From Clytia hemisphaerica (lineage: Eukaryota > Cnidaria > Hydrozoa > Leptothecata > Clytiidae): DNA of 64,000 nucleotides. How positions within the stretch are numbered: position 1 is the stretch's first letter; every line of letters starts with the position of its first letter. Positions 47,441 through 58,432 of this stretch are shown here, one piece after another. A model generated the notes under the pieces. That model made no database searches. It saw only the letters and a program-made list of their open reading frames with translations, and was not told the DNA's origin. A program made the translations under genes and the position numbers. The DNA is taken from the NCBI GenBank assembly GCA_902728285.1, contig CACVBU010000349.1:186001-250000 (forward strand), written 5' to 3'.

Positions 47441-48200
47441 GGAAATCAAAAAATTTCCTAAAAATCTTGAATTTTCCGACCCTTAGAGAGACTAATTTAA
47501 AACTTTCTGATTTTTCCGACCCTTATAGAGACTTTGAAAGGTGAAAAACCGACCCTTACCGTCCGCACATACCCATCATCCATTTTTGCCTAAGTACCCC
47601 TCCCCCCCGGGTTTATTCAAAGTAATACGACGGGATTGTAAACAGACGGTTATTTTGAAAATCAGCTGATAATTTTCTTGACTGCCGAGAGAGATTTGAT
47701 TTGATTTTATGTTAGATGATTTTTTTATTCGCTTTTTCATTACTACTGCCTGCTTGACAAGATTTAAATGCTGTTATATGTAATCATCTGATATGGAAGT
47801 ATCTAGATGTCAATATTTACCCTAAAACCAAAGAAAAACCTATCTAGCATAGGTTTAAAAAGACACAGATTCATGTAATATTCAGATTTGAAGGAAGCAA
47901 ATTTTTATTTACTTGTTGCTTGCCTTGCTATTTTATCGATTAAAACTTATACTTGAAAGCTTTATCAACATGCCTTTTATCTGGGGTAAGTAGCAAAGTT
48001 TTTGACAGGACTGACTGATGGTAGAAAACTGTACAAGAAAAAAAAAGAGGTTGACAAGAAAGATTTTTTAACATGGTCCATGGTATAGCCCAAACTTTTT
48101 AGGCCAGGCTTTCAATATCAAAGGCAAAAATTCTTTTGTATATAGCCCAAACTTGAACCGAACATCAATGTTTGTTTGGGCCAAAATGATGTTTTGCTAT
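47441..48200. other. Insertion within the LINE, no gene seen
   Basis: This stretch separates the LINE finger domain from its endonuclease. It contains CGACCCTTAGAGAGACT repeated with variation (47480 and 47520), C-runs like other MITEs here, and a short hairpin GGGCCAAAATG...CATTTTGGTCC-like near 48178-48210. I could not define its ends. Confidence 0.45.
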
Positions 48201-49790
48201 TTTGGTCCAAACATCTCATAAAACACAGACATAAACGTTTAACACAGTTAAAACTCAGTCAAAAAATATCAGAATTAAAACTAACACTACCAAAAATATC
48301 TTTCTGTGATCCATCTGCTCCTGAAACTGACATAAACATTAATTTTAACTATTATGAACAAATCAGAACTCTTAACACTTACAAATGAGGATGAAAACAT
48401 TAGCTTTTTTCATACTAACATCCGTTCATATGACAAAAATTACAAGTTTTATGTTATAGGTCTATCTGAAACATGGGACTCTCCATCCAAACCAATTGAC
48501 CTTCAAGAGCATCTTGGCTATCAACCATTAGAAAGTGTTGGAGGTAAGTCTCAAAACGGTGGAGTGATTGTGTACATCAAGGAGGAATTGAACTATCATA
48601 GAAGAAGAGACCTCGAGAAAGAATTGAAATCAGGTGAGAACTTTGAGTGTGAATCCTTATTTATAGAGCTAAAATTAGGAAGTGCTCTAAGTAACTACAT
48701 TGTTGGAGTTGTGTATCGTCACCCAAGCAATAAAATCAAACTCTTTAATGAAAAACTTGAAAGTTTTTTGAATAAGATTGGCCGAGAAAATAAACAGATA
48801 ATCTTAATGGGTGACTTCAACATTGATCTTCTCAAAGCTAACAAACGCAGAGAAACCAATGATCATGTAGATTTAATGTTCAAAAACTTTCCCCTATATT
48901 ACTCATCCTACAAAATTTGACAAAGAGCTTAATGCAACTCTTATAGACAACATCTACCACGACAATGTTTCCGGTGAATTTATAAGTGGAAATCTCATCT
49001 CAAGTGTCTCAGATCACTTACCTAATTTTTTAATTCTGTCTTCTGTCAAAACCAAACCTATCAAAAAGAAAATCCTGAAACGTGATTTCAAAAACTTTGA
49101 CATAGCTGAATTCCGCTCAGACCTCCTGAGTGCAGGCATAAAAAATAAGATTGAGCAGACACACGATCCATCAAAAATGTATGATTTTCTTCACAATACA
49201 TTATCAATTTTATTTGAAATGCATTGCCCAATAAAACCTATCACACGTAAAGAACAAAAGCGTCTACGTAAACCCTGGATCACTGATTCCATTCTAAAAA
49301 ACATTACCAGGAAAGAAGAACTTAATAAAATCTATTTAAGAACAGGCAACCGAGAGATTTTCAAAGACTATCAATTACTTAAACACAACATCAACAAAGA
49401 AATTAGAAACAGTAAATTTCACTACCAAAAACGAAGATTTGAATTGTTTAGATCAAACTCAAAAAAACTATGGAAAGAAATAAACCATCTTCTTTCAAGA
49501 AATTCTTCCAAATCTCTTCCACAAACTATGAATCGAGGCAAGAAACAACTACAAAATAAGCAAGAAATTACCAAAAACTTCAATGAACACTTTTCACAAG
49601 TAGCACCAAACCTTCTCAAAAACATGAAAACAGGCAATAACCCTTTAGCAGGCATCAAACACACAAAGCAAAGCATGTTCTTTGAACCTGTTAATGAGTA
49701 CGAAGTTCAAGTCTGATTAAAGAACTAAATCCAGAAAAAGCCCTCGATATATACAAATTTCCAGTTAACGTCATTAAAGAAATCAGCGAT
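48201..49790 (+). pseudogene. LINE ORF2: endonuclease and start of RT
   Basis: The apurinic-type endonuclease is recognisable from VIGLSETWDS, GGVIVYIKEEL, VVYRHPSNK, MGDFNIDLLK and, after a frameshift near 48897, SSVSDHLPNFL. These are the E, N/D and SDH catalytic motifs. About 30-40 residues before VIGLSETW seem deleted (IRSYDKNYKF). The linker (49177-49716) has RKPWITDSILKNITRKEELN. After a frameshift near 49712 the RT approach IKELNPEKALDIYKFP is cut at 49790 by the 8.66-kb element and resumes at 58458. Confidence 0.88.
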
Positions 49791-50455
49791 CTAATCTATG
49801 GTGGCCTATAAATGTCATAACAATTATTAAGGAAAAATCACAAAAAAGGAAAAAAAATCGATGATTTCTCACAAAATCTTTCAAAAAATTAAGAAAAAAA
49901 AAAAAAAAAAAAAAAAGATGTAAAGTGAATAAAAAAAATCTAAAACACATAAAAAAATAAAAATAAAAATAAAAGTGTGAACAATAACAAAAAAAACAAA
50001 AAAAAACTCATAACACCCGCGTGGCCCATCGATCTCATAGCCTTTCGGTGTCATACGGTGCCGTATCCTTGAGTGACCGAGAATTCGGCAACCGTGATAG
50101 TGTATAAACATTGTTCGTCAGCCGTAAAAGTTTACCGATCGAAATCGAAAGTATGTTTCTAAACAACATGAAACAGATAATGGATTTCAATGTTTGTTGT
50201 TTTGTCTGTTTGTGGTTGTGGTTTTGCTTTATCAAACTAGTTAATTTTACCTCATAATTGTGTTTATCAGTTAGTTTAATTAATTCGAGCACTTTCTTGT
50301 ACGCTTTTATACATCTTTGGTCTAACTAAATAGCAGCAACTTTACTGTAATGATCATTAATCTTATAAATCTGAAATCTCCTAGATTTATCCATAAAATT
50401 TACTCTCCTGGAAAAAGAGAACAGATATTTCAAAGAAATCTGCGGCTGCTCTTGT

Positions 50456-50537
50456 ATTTTAATGACCAGCCAGGTCTTTTAATTGAGGGCTATGCATGTT
50501 AGCCTCCACTGATGCAAATTAACCAATCTCACGATAC
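50456..50537. mobile_element. Half copy of palindromic MITE
   Basis: It matches the right arm of the element at 41145-41362: AATGACCAGCCAGGTC, GAGGGCTATGCATGTTAGCC, TCCACTGATGCA. It lies between the left TIR and the integrase gene. Confidence 0.75.
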
Positions 50538-50752
50538 TGTAACCAAATTTCTAAGCAAGCTTAAGTACCTGCACACTTTTTATGAGAATACTATAGGTTG
50601 GTGTTATCTTGTAGAGGGAGATAATTCTTATTTTCAACAGCTTTTTGTGTGCATATCTTGCCAATATTGATGTTATACATTTAAAGCCTCAAGCTTTTGT
50701 ATTTGTCTCTAAGCAACTTTTTCACATTTTGAGGAAGAGAATAAAAAGAAAA

Positions 50753-52845
50753 ATGAGTATCGCAAGAATCAGAAATGATAGTTGGAAGGATGATGAAAAC
50801 CTAAAAGAAGTGTTAACCGACTATGTCTCTAAGACTTTCAAGAAATGTGAAATTCTGGATTTTGTCAAAAGAGATTTCCCTCAATATGCTTGGAGTCCAT
50901 CATCACTATCACGTCGACTGAACCACTTCAGAATCCAATATACTGACTACAATGTCCCTGTTGATGTTATTCAGGGGATAGTTAGCAATGAGATGGGTGG
51001 ACCTGGAGCCCTTCTAGGCTATAGAGCTATGCATCAGAAAATCAGACAAGAATACAAATTAAACGTTCCAAGAGCTGTGGTACATGGTGCCATGTTTAAT
51101 GAAAATCCAGAGCTTCTAGAAGCAAGAAGACCAGGAGCAAAAAAGAAAGAGAAAGGACACTTTTCTTCCCCTGGTCCTAATTTTGTCCACTCACTTGATG
51201 GACACGATAAGTTGATGGGATACCAAAACAGTACTTTCCCGATAGCAATTTATGGATCTATCGATACATGTAGCCGAAAAATTTTGTGGTTGAAAGTATG
51301 GAGTAGCAACAGTAATCCAGATCTGATCGGAAGGTTTTACATTGAATACCTATACAAAAGCAAAGTCGTTGCTCAAAACCTTCGAATAGATAAAGGAACA
51401 GAAACTGTCCAGATGGCTGGTGTACATTGTTATTTACTGAAGGATAAAGTGGACGATCCAACAAAAAACATCATATTTGGACCATCAACCTCAAACCAGG
51501 TAAATATTAAATTCATTTTGGTGATTCTATATTCTGTCAAACTTTGTACAGGTCTTCCAACCAATTCTTTTTTGGACTAGGATAAAAGTGAAAATCAAGA
51601 AAAATTGTAAAAATTTAAAACTCCATTTCAATCAACATTTCAAATATCTAACCATCTACCCCCTCCCCTAAAGCATCAAAAAAATCCGTCTATAATCTCA
51701 GATCCTTTTTTTATCAGATTGAACGCTGGTGGAAGGAGTTGCATGAGAAACTAGAAGAATATTATAAAGACCAATTAAGAACCATGAAAGACAACCTTAT
51801 GTACGATCCAAAAAACGAATTACACAGGTAAGTAAGGTATTACAGTATTTCAAAAAAGAAAGAAAACTGGCAGTCGCCTCATTTTGATATATTTTATCAT
51901 TTTATTCACTATATGAAGAATTTATATATGTAGTTTTTGTTGAAATTATGTCCATAACATTCAAAACTAAAATTTAAAATGACATTCAAAACGTAAAATC
52001 AGAATTTCTTTCTCTAAGGAACATGTTTTCTTTTTTCAGGGAAATTCTTGCGTATGTTATGGTACCAATAATTCAACATCAAGTGGATGTATTTGTTGAG
52101 TTGTGGAATAATCATCGGATTCGTAAACAAAAAGAAACGTATTTGCCTACCGGAAAACCCTCTCATATTTACAGTTTTCCAGAGAATTGGGGTCTTCACG
52201 AGTGTGGTATGTTAATTTTGCCATATAATTTTATTTTTATCAATACATTACATTGAGTTCGGATTTACATCTTTCAACAGATGAAAATTTTTAATTTGTT
52301 TAAATTTTCGTTGCATTATATAAATTATTGACTACTCTCGGGTACTTAATAGCCGTCCCCCCCCCCCGCTAATTAATTTTTCGAAAATTTTCCACCCAGG
52401 ACATACTTATTCCAACCCCCCCGCTTATTAATTTTTGGGAAAATATTTTTGAAAGTTCCCTTTTTTGTCCTAATTCAGCTGTAATAGCCTCCTTTTCAAA
52501 AATTTTCCACCCAGGACATTTTTATTCCAACCCCCCCCCCGCTTATTAAGTTTTGAGATTTTTTCCAACCCCCCCCCCCCGCTTATTCCAACCCCCCGGC
52601 TATTAGGTACCCGAGAGTAATCAAGAGAGTAAACCTTTTCTCAAATCTCAGGTTTTGAAACTACACAAGAGGAATTGACTGAAGTGGCACAGCTATCGGG
52701 AGTTTTTAACAATGATGATCTTGATGATTACATCAAACCGGAAACGCGAATTCGTTGTGAGCAGCTGAAAATGATCAATCCCGAAGAAGACTCTGTTAAC
52801 ATAATTGCACCCTTTCTCTACATAAGAGATCACTACGGGGATTAA
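50753..52845 (+). CDS. rve/DDE integrase-type transposase, 4 exons, intact
   Basis: Exons 50753-51499, 51718-51827, 52040-52206 and 52652-52845 join in frame to 405 codons plus TAA. Borders are consensus: CAG|GTAAAT, TTATCAG|ATT, CACAG|GTAAGT, TTTTCAG|GGA, GTG|GTATGT, ATCTCAG|GTT. The N-terminal third is helical and may bind DNA (WSPSSLSRRLNHFRIQYTDY). The catalytic core shows VHSLDGHDKL (first Asp), LRIDKGTET (second Asp) and, 38 residues on, NQIERWW (Glu), with the second and third acids split by intron 1. This is the integrase core domain found in eukaryotic DNA transposons. The C-terminal part has WNNHRIRKQ and ENWGLHECG. No lesion is seen, so the protein could be active. The start was chosen at the first in-frame ATG; an acceptor-like TTTTCAACAG at 50640 leaves room for an upstream exon. 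Confidence 0.88.
52335..52617. mobile_element. C-run MITE in integrase intron 3, TA flanks
   Basis: The ends CTCTCGGGTACTTAATAGCC and the complement GGCTATTAGGTACCCGAGAG differ by one base and are flanked by TA. The interior is made of long C-runs alternating with GCTTATTAATTTTT-like units. The same end occurs near 20366. It lies wholly within the intron, so it does not disturb coding. Confidence 0.8.
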
Positions 52846-52985
52846 TAGAAAAGTCATTGGTCCTTAACATGTGCATGTATTATATCATATTTACGATTAC
52901 TGTAATCTTTGACACTTTTTGATAATTTGAAAGAAAGTTTTCTAAAACTAGAGAGATTTTGAAATAATTTTAAGTATTCAACACT

Positions 52986-53247
52986 GGGCTCTTCCAGAAA
53001 AAATCCGTTCATGGGGGGTGGAGGATATATTATTTTTTTCATGAATTACCCCTGGACATTTTGATTTTTAACCCCCTGGACACGGGTTATACCCCTGGAC
53101 AAACATCAAATCAACCCCGTGGACACAAAAAATTACCCCTGGACATTGGAATTTACCCCCTGGACATTGCAATTTTTTGGTATTTTTTCAATACCCCTGG
53201 ACAATTCATCCTCCACCCCCTATGAACGGACTTTTCTGGAAGAGCCC
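52986..53247. mobile_element. Foldback element, ~37-bp ends
   Basis: GGGCTCTTCCAGAAAAAATC near 52986 and GACTTTTCTGGAAGAGCCC ending at 53247 form the ends. The inverted similarity continues through CGTTCATGGGGGGTGGAGGAT. The interior repeats CCCCTGGACA about eight times. I cannot fix a target duplication. Confidence 0.7.
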
Positions 53248-53266
53248 ATTGTCCAAAATCTAAGTA

Positions 53267-53859
53267 CTCTTAGGTGCCAAATAAACACCCCCCATAGTAT
53301 GAATAAAGGGGGGTCCGAGTTTTCAAGGAAGGCTTTATAGGGGGGATGGGCAATTTTCCAGTTAAAATGGGGGGTTTGAGCTTATAGGGAGGGGGATCAA
53401 ATAAAAATTGGGGGGGGGGGATAGTTGATGAAAGTCTTATTTCTTATTTTTCCTAGTTTTACTATTATTAGTTTACTGTTTATTTGCTAGTGTTTTCAAG
53501 TTCATTGACTATTGGTACGAATTCACACTGAAAAATATATTTTATTCATCAAAATTCTTCCCCAATACTGGGAGTACAAATTATATGCTGGGGGCTCGGA
53601 CCCCTGTAAATGGCGTGCGGGATCAAAAAATTTTAAAAATAGGGGGATACCTTTATAGGGGGGATGAAATATTAATGGGGGGTCCAGACCCCTCTGCACA
53701 CTATGCCCCCCCCCTCCGCTTGTTAATTTTTTTTAAGCTGTCAAAGAGAAGGCCCCTTATTTTGCTCTAAATAGCCTGATTTTAGCCTATTTTTACCTTA
53801 TTTTTGGGTTTCAGAAGTACAATTTCCAAGCCCCCCCCCGTTTATTTGGAACCTAAGAG
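53267..53859. mobile_element. G/C-run MITE, TA flanks
   Basis: The ends CTCTTAGGTGCCAAATAAAC and the complement GTTTATTTGGAACCTAAGAG differ by one base, with TA on each side. The interior is dominated by GGGGGG and CCCCCC runs. The ends resemble those of 52335-52617 (CTCT-GGT-C pattern), so they look like two members of one family. Another end of this type is at about 27193. Confidence 0.78.
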
Positions 53860-54695
53860 TACTGTACTTTTGTTTTTTGTGAAAACCATAGAACTTTGAA
53901 TGTTGAGTTGAATGTCAAAACTTAGCTCCTACACCTTTTTTTTATAAGCATATCCAGGCTGAGATAACAATTATTAACAATATTAACACTATAAGCACAA
54001 TCGAAGCTTAGCTCGAAAAAAGCTGATGCTTATATAAAAACCTTTTTTTTTGTAATTTTTTTTCTTCAGACATGTTCAAGAAATTGAAATAGAAAGTGCT
54101 CTGTATTTCGAGAAAATTTTCAGCCCATCTAAGGGGAGTGGAGGCAAGTTAGGGTTATTTGTCAGAGACTGACTGACAATTGATAATTGGAGTAAGGATC
54201 TTAAAAAGGTGGGTTTTCGTTTTTTCAATGTAATAATAAAAAGCTAACTAGTCAAAAATACTACAATAATACATACAAAGACTTAATAGGTAGGTTTCGT
54301 TTTTCCTATATACAAAATATTTAGTCAAAATTTTGACTTCTTTTTAAAGTCTAAAATCAAAATCACTTTTCAATAAATAAATTCACACCAAAGTCAAGTC
54401 AATGGGTGAATTCCTAGAAAATGTTCCATCCACATAAACTGTGCAATCTTTTCACCCTCTTTCAGAAGAATAAACAAAAGCTAAAAACAAAATACTCACA
54501 GAAATATTTGTATATATGTTTGTGATGTCTGAGGGCAAAAAAATGAATTACACTTCATGAAATAACTCAAAAAATAATAACAAAATAGGAACAGGAGAAC
54601 AATAAACAGTTCGAGTTTCAAAAATTACTCAAAAAGAAAATGGAAGAAGTTTCAATTTAAATATGATTGTATGTATGATATGTACGTTTTGAAAG

Positions 54696-55987
54696 TCATT
54701 CTCCAAATCTCTTACCAATTTGCTTGCACCAACTATTGCACTTGTGCACTTTTAAAAATTTCTGGATAGCTTCATGACCCCAATTTCCTGTACAAAAGTA
54801 CATCTTGTCTGTACTGTCATGCGAGTTTTGACTGGCAATTTCAGGGTCGCTCAAAGTGTATTTCACCCCTTGCAGATCTACGACCATTAAAGATTTTCTT
54901 GATTCTAGGTATGTATAGTGAGCAAATGTTTCAGCCTTTTTTAACAAAGTTTTATCTAACTCTGGTGCATGGTTAATATTACCATCATTATTGACAAATT
55001 TCTCAAATTCTCCCTCCAAAAACCTTTCTACAGTAACGTATTGATCACCATTACCATCGTTGAATTTACCAAAATACAAAGTTGTGTACACAAAGGATTC
55101 ACCAAAATCCTTAGGAATCACTTGTTTGAATTTAACTGAAAGGTATTGTGCTAGGGCATGCATTTGAACTGTTTTTCTGGCATGCTCTTCCTCTGTGAAT
55201 AACCTTTCTTTAAGAACATCAATTTTTTCTTTTTGAAATGTTTTTACAACATAATCACCATAGAGTTTATTGCAGCTGAATGCTTTAAACACATCTCGGA
55301 AGCCACCATGTCCAAATGGTTGTTCCTCCATTGTCATTTTCACCTCAAAGGGGGTAACCATCTCTGCGTGTTGACATTGAATTCCTCCAATGTAAACACT
55401 TTCAATTTTGAATTTTGTGGCTCAATCAGTTGTCCCATTTTCATGTATTTTGATGGGGGTAATGATACAAGTGGCCCATTGATGTTTGCCACTGGAAGCT
55501 TGCTTGTTGGAAAGTGTGATTTTTGTATTTGAGTTGAATTATTACTAGAAATACCAGATGCATTTGCTGATCTTTTGCGGGCTGGTGGCAATGAAGACTT
55601 AAATGTAGATGTTTCATTATTTGCTTTCCCAGGAACGAATCTAATGTGAAGAGGAACAAACTTCTTGATTTCTGAGATTTGGGTCCAGGAAGGGCCACGT
55701 TCTCCAGCCAAAATATCGATCTCTTGGTTCTGTTTCATCTCAAGATGAAAGTGATTTTTACATGCCTTCTTAATATTGTCAAGTGTAAGCTGCATACCAT
55801 TGAAATTAACATAGGTGAGGGGTCCAATCCGGTCGTAGGTTTGTAATTTGCCTGATACTCCAGTGGACATTCTCTGGACGGTCAAATTTTCGAAGGATTC
55901 AAATTTCCCTCCTTTGCTGCTCTTTTTGTCTTTCAAACCTTCAAGAAAAGCTTTGTATTGATCTTGTCCTCGCTTTTTTCCAGACAT
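54696..55987 (-). pseudogene. Alpha-kinase (eEF2K/MHCK-type) gene with one-base frameshift
   Basis: Alpha-kinases are atypical Ser/Thr kinases that often target alpha-helical substrates. The ATG at 55987 starts MSGKKRGQDQYKAFLEGL. A middle region has YVNFNGMQLTLDNIKKACKN and DILAGERGPSW. The kinase domain follows a frameshift near 55350 (a C-run after TGGTTA): a Gly-rich loop FGHGGFRDVFKAF, the putative catalytic Lys in GDYVVKTF, VERFLEGEFEKFV, the metal-binding motif LMVVDLQGV with LSDPEIA, and the zinc and activation end NWGHEAIQKFLKVHKCNSWC. All key residues look present. One base restores about 430 codons, so it may be a very recent lesion or a sequencing error. No intron is seen. It faces the integrase within the same TIR element. 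Confidence 0.85.
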
Positions 55988-56287
55988 TTTGGATTTTTTC
56001 TGCTGCTTTTGGACTGCTTCACTGCTTCCCGCGTGTTTCAAGTTCAATATGGCGCAGGATGTAAACAAACAAACTTTACGGTAGCCGGCCTATCGAACGA
56101 TTACATTACGGCAACGACAAATTATAGTTGACGGCACCGTATGACATCCTTGGGCTATGATATCGATGGGCCACGTTAAACACGATAAATAAAAAACTTT
56201 TTCATTTTAAACTTTTTTAATTTCTTTTATATTTTCTTTATTTTCTTTATTTCTTTAAATTTTTAAATAAATATATATATTGGCACA

Positions 56288-57514
56288 GGGAATGAGACAT
56301 ATGTCAAAGTCCATCGTGACAAAATGGAGATTGTTGATAAAAATGTTTTGTATTCAAAACGTCTTGGGTTTACGGTTTCGGACAAAGACTTGGATCTTCC
56401 AAGTATCTATTGGACCCCCAAAAAGCATAAACATCCCACAGGAAAGCGATTTATCATAGCATCAAAACATTGTTCTACTAAACTTATTTCGAAATCTATA
56501 AGCTTAGTATTTAAACTCATTTATCGACAGATAGAAAATTTTCACACAAAGTCAAAATTCTTGAGTAATTACAATAAGTTTTGGGTGCTTCAAAATTGCA
56601 ATCCTGTTTTGGAGTCCTTAAACCGTATCAATAAAAAGAAGAATGCTAAGTCTATTTCCACCTTTGACTTCAGTACTCTTTACACAAAGATCCCTCATGA
56701 CAAACTTATTAAAGAATTGGCAGAGGTTATTGACTTTGTTTTTGATGCAGGTAGTTCGAAATATATTGCCATCTCCCAGAACGACAAAGCTTACTGGTCG
56801 AGAACGAAACCTAAATCGTCTATTTCCTTTTCAAAAAGTTCTTTGAAAACCGCTGTCAAACATCTGATTAAAAATTGTTTTTTCAAAGCTGGCAATGTTG
56901 TCATGTGTCAGGTCATAGGTATCCCAATGGGCATCGATCCAGCGCCATTTTGGGCTAACTTATTTTTATATCAATACGAACATAGATATATGACCCAGTT
57001 GATTGAACAAGATAAAGTGAAGGCTCGTCATTTTCATTCAACCAAACGATTCATTGATGATCTCTGTGCTGTAAACGATGGGAACATGTTCGAATCAGTA
57101 TATAGAGAAATATATCCAGATGAACTTGAGCTCAAAGTTGAACACTCAGGATCTCATGCTTCGTTCCTTAACCTTGACATTTCCATCAAAGACGGGGTTT
57201 TTGTTTACAAGTTGTTTGACAAACGCGATGCCTTCCCTTTTTCTATTGTTCGTATGCCTCACATTGACAGTAATATGCCAGAGTCCATTTTTTATTCTTC
57301 GTTTGTTGGTGAGTTTTTGAGAATAGCTCGATCCACTCTTTTATTTGAAGACTTGAGAGACAAATCTCACATATTTATTCAAAGAATGCGTGCCCAAGGC
57401 GCTACAGTTGGTAAACTCAATCTTAGTCTGCGTAGAGTCATTACACGTCACAGTTCGGAATTTTCAAGGTTTCAACTCAGTTTAAATGCAGTCGTTCACC
57501 AGCTTTTGCGGTGA
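56288..57514 (+). CDS. Reverse transcriptase ORF, 5'-truncated (PLE-like or unclassified)
   Basis: The frame is open from about 56288 to the TGA at 57512-57514. It has LPSIYWTPKKHKHPTGKRF, FDFSTLYTKIPHDKL (first catalytic Asp), GIPMGIDPAPFWANLFLYQY (motif B), and RFIDDLCAVND (the Y/FxDD box, here FIDD), then SHASFLNLDISI. This resembles RT proteins of Penelope-like or other unclassified animal retroelements, not the LINE RTs in this window. The N-terminal region is missing: coding resemblance begins abruptly after the T-rich flank of the inner element. There are no internal stops over more than 400 codons. It lies between the inner and outer right TIRs. Confidence 0.72.
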   Translation, partial: GNETYVKVHRDKMEIVDKNVLYSKRLGFTVSDKDLDLPSIYWTPKKHKHPTGKRFIIASKHCSTKLISKSISLVFKLIYRQIENFHTKSKFLSNYNKFWVLQNCNPVLESLNRINKKKNAKSISTFDFSTLYTKIPHDKLIKELAEVIDFVFDAGSSKYIAISQNDKAYWSRTKPKSSISFSKSSLKTAVKHLIKNCFFKAGNVVMCQVIGIPMGIDPAPFWANLFLYQYEHRYMTQLIEQDKVKARHFHSTKRFIDDLCAVNDGNMFESVYREIYPDELELKVEHSGSHASFLNLDISIKDGVFVYKLFDKRDAFPFSIVRMPHIDSNMPESIFYSSFVGEFLRIARSTLLFEDLRDKSHIFIQRMRAQGATVGKLNLSLRRVITRHSSEFSRFQLSLNAVVHQLLR

Positions 57515-58432
57515 GCGGCCACGGGGATACGAGGCATCGAACCGGGCTATCACCCAACTTTTCAAAAAATTCTCATGCTTTTTTCCATCCTTTCAATCTT
57601 CTTCTCCCTTGTCATAGATGGTGGCAGTCTATTTCAAGTGTTTTTTCTTTACCTTCGAATGTATTATCTGCAACGTTAGTGGCAGAACGGGTCAAAGATG
57701 TGGCAACTTTGTCCAGTGGGTAGAACTTCTCTAGCTAGTTTTTGGTATCTTCGGCAGGTCCGTAGGTTTTATGTTTGAGTTTGTTTTTATACTTTTGCGC
57801 GCGTTTTAATAATTCAAAGAAACACATTTATTTTTACGACCTCATCTGTGGTGATGCCTGATCAACATTGCTAGGCCTACCTACATTACCCTGTTTATAT
57901 CATTAGGGAGGATATTTTCGAAAATGGCCGAAATCCTATGTAGGTTGAAAACTGAAGAACAGAGTTTGTGTTTTCTTTGAATATATTTAATTGATTCATA
58001 TTGAGTCACTTTTACTTGTGTTTAATTTTACTTTTTCTCACATTGAGTTGCTTCTTTCCTTTTGGTCGATTTAGATCATGATGTGCACTTTTGCTTTTGA
58101 GATACTTCCGAAGAATACACCATTGTCCCATTTCTGTTTTTCTGCTCCATCAGAATTATGTACAAATAGTTTAGATCTTTTGTCATCATTTGATATCACA
58201 GACCTGGTTTCCATTTTATGAATATTCATCCTGAGCATGTTGTGTTGTTGTGTCCTCTTGTTGGTATTGTTTTGTCTCTTTTTGTTTATTACATTTTTTG
58301 AATAGTTGAAGGTTCAATACTTCTTTGACTATATATATTTTTTCTTTTGTTAAAAATCAATTTTTTTCTTTTATTATTATTTAATTATTTTTCAACATTT
58401 TTTAACATTTTAATGTTTTATTTTCAAAAGTA
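57515..58432. other. T-rich non-coding tail of the outer element
   Basis: I see no gene here. T-rich sequence leads to the right TIR of the 8.66-kb element. A GC-rich patch just after the RT stop (GAGCGGCCACGGGGATACG) includes ATCGAACCGGGC. Confidence 0.4.

Larger units (their letters stand above)
52846..54695. other. Intergenic part of inner element, MITE-rich
   Basis: Between the converging integrase and kinase genes lie two foldback elements (52986-53247, 53267-53859) and then AT-rich sequence from 53860 to 54695 with no gene. Confidence 0.5.
50020..56175. mobile_element. 6.16-kb TIR element carrying integrase and alpha-kinase
   Basis: The terminal inverted repeats are 45 bp: 50020-50064 against the reverse complement of 56131-56175, identical at 39 positions. 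They include GTGGCCCATCGAT, TCATAGCC and TGTCATACGGTGCCGT. Flanks show AACACC on the left and AACACG a few bases outside the right end, a possible imperfect 6-bp duplication. Outside, an A-rich tract on the left mirrors a T-rich tract on the right. The two genes inside face each other. Several small MITEs sit between and within them. The shared GTGGCCCAT core with the outer element suggests that both belong to one superfamily. Confidence 0.8.

Noticed and set aside
54001..54170. Further exons of the integrase gene beyond the TAA at 52845
   Set aside because: An acceptor-like TTTTCTTCAG and a short open frame exist near 54068, but the integrase already ends in frame and no donor links to it.
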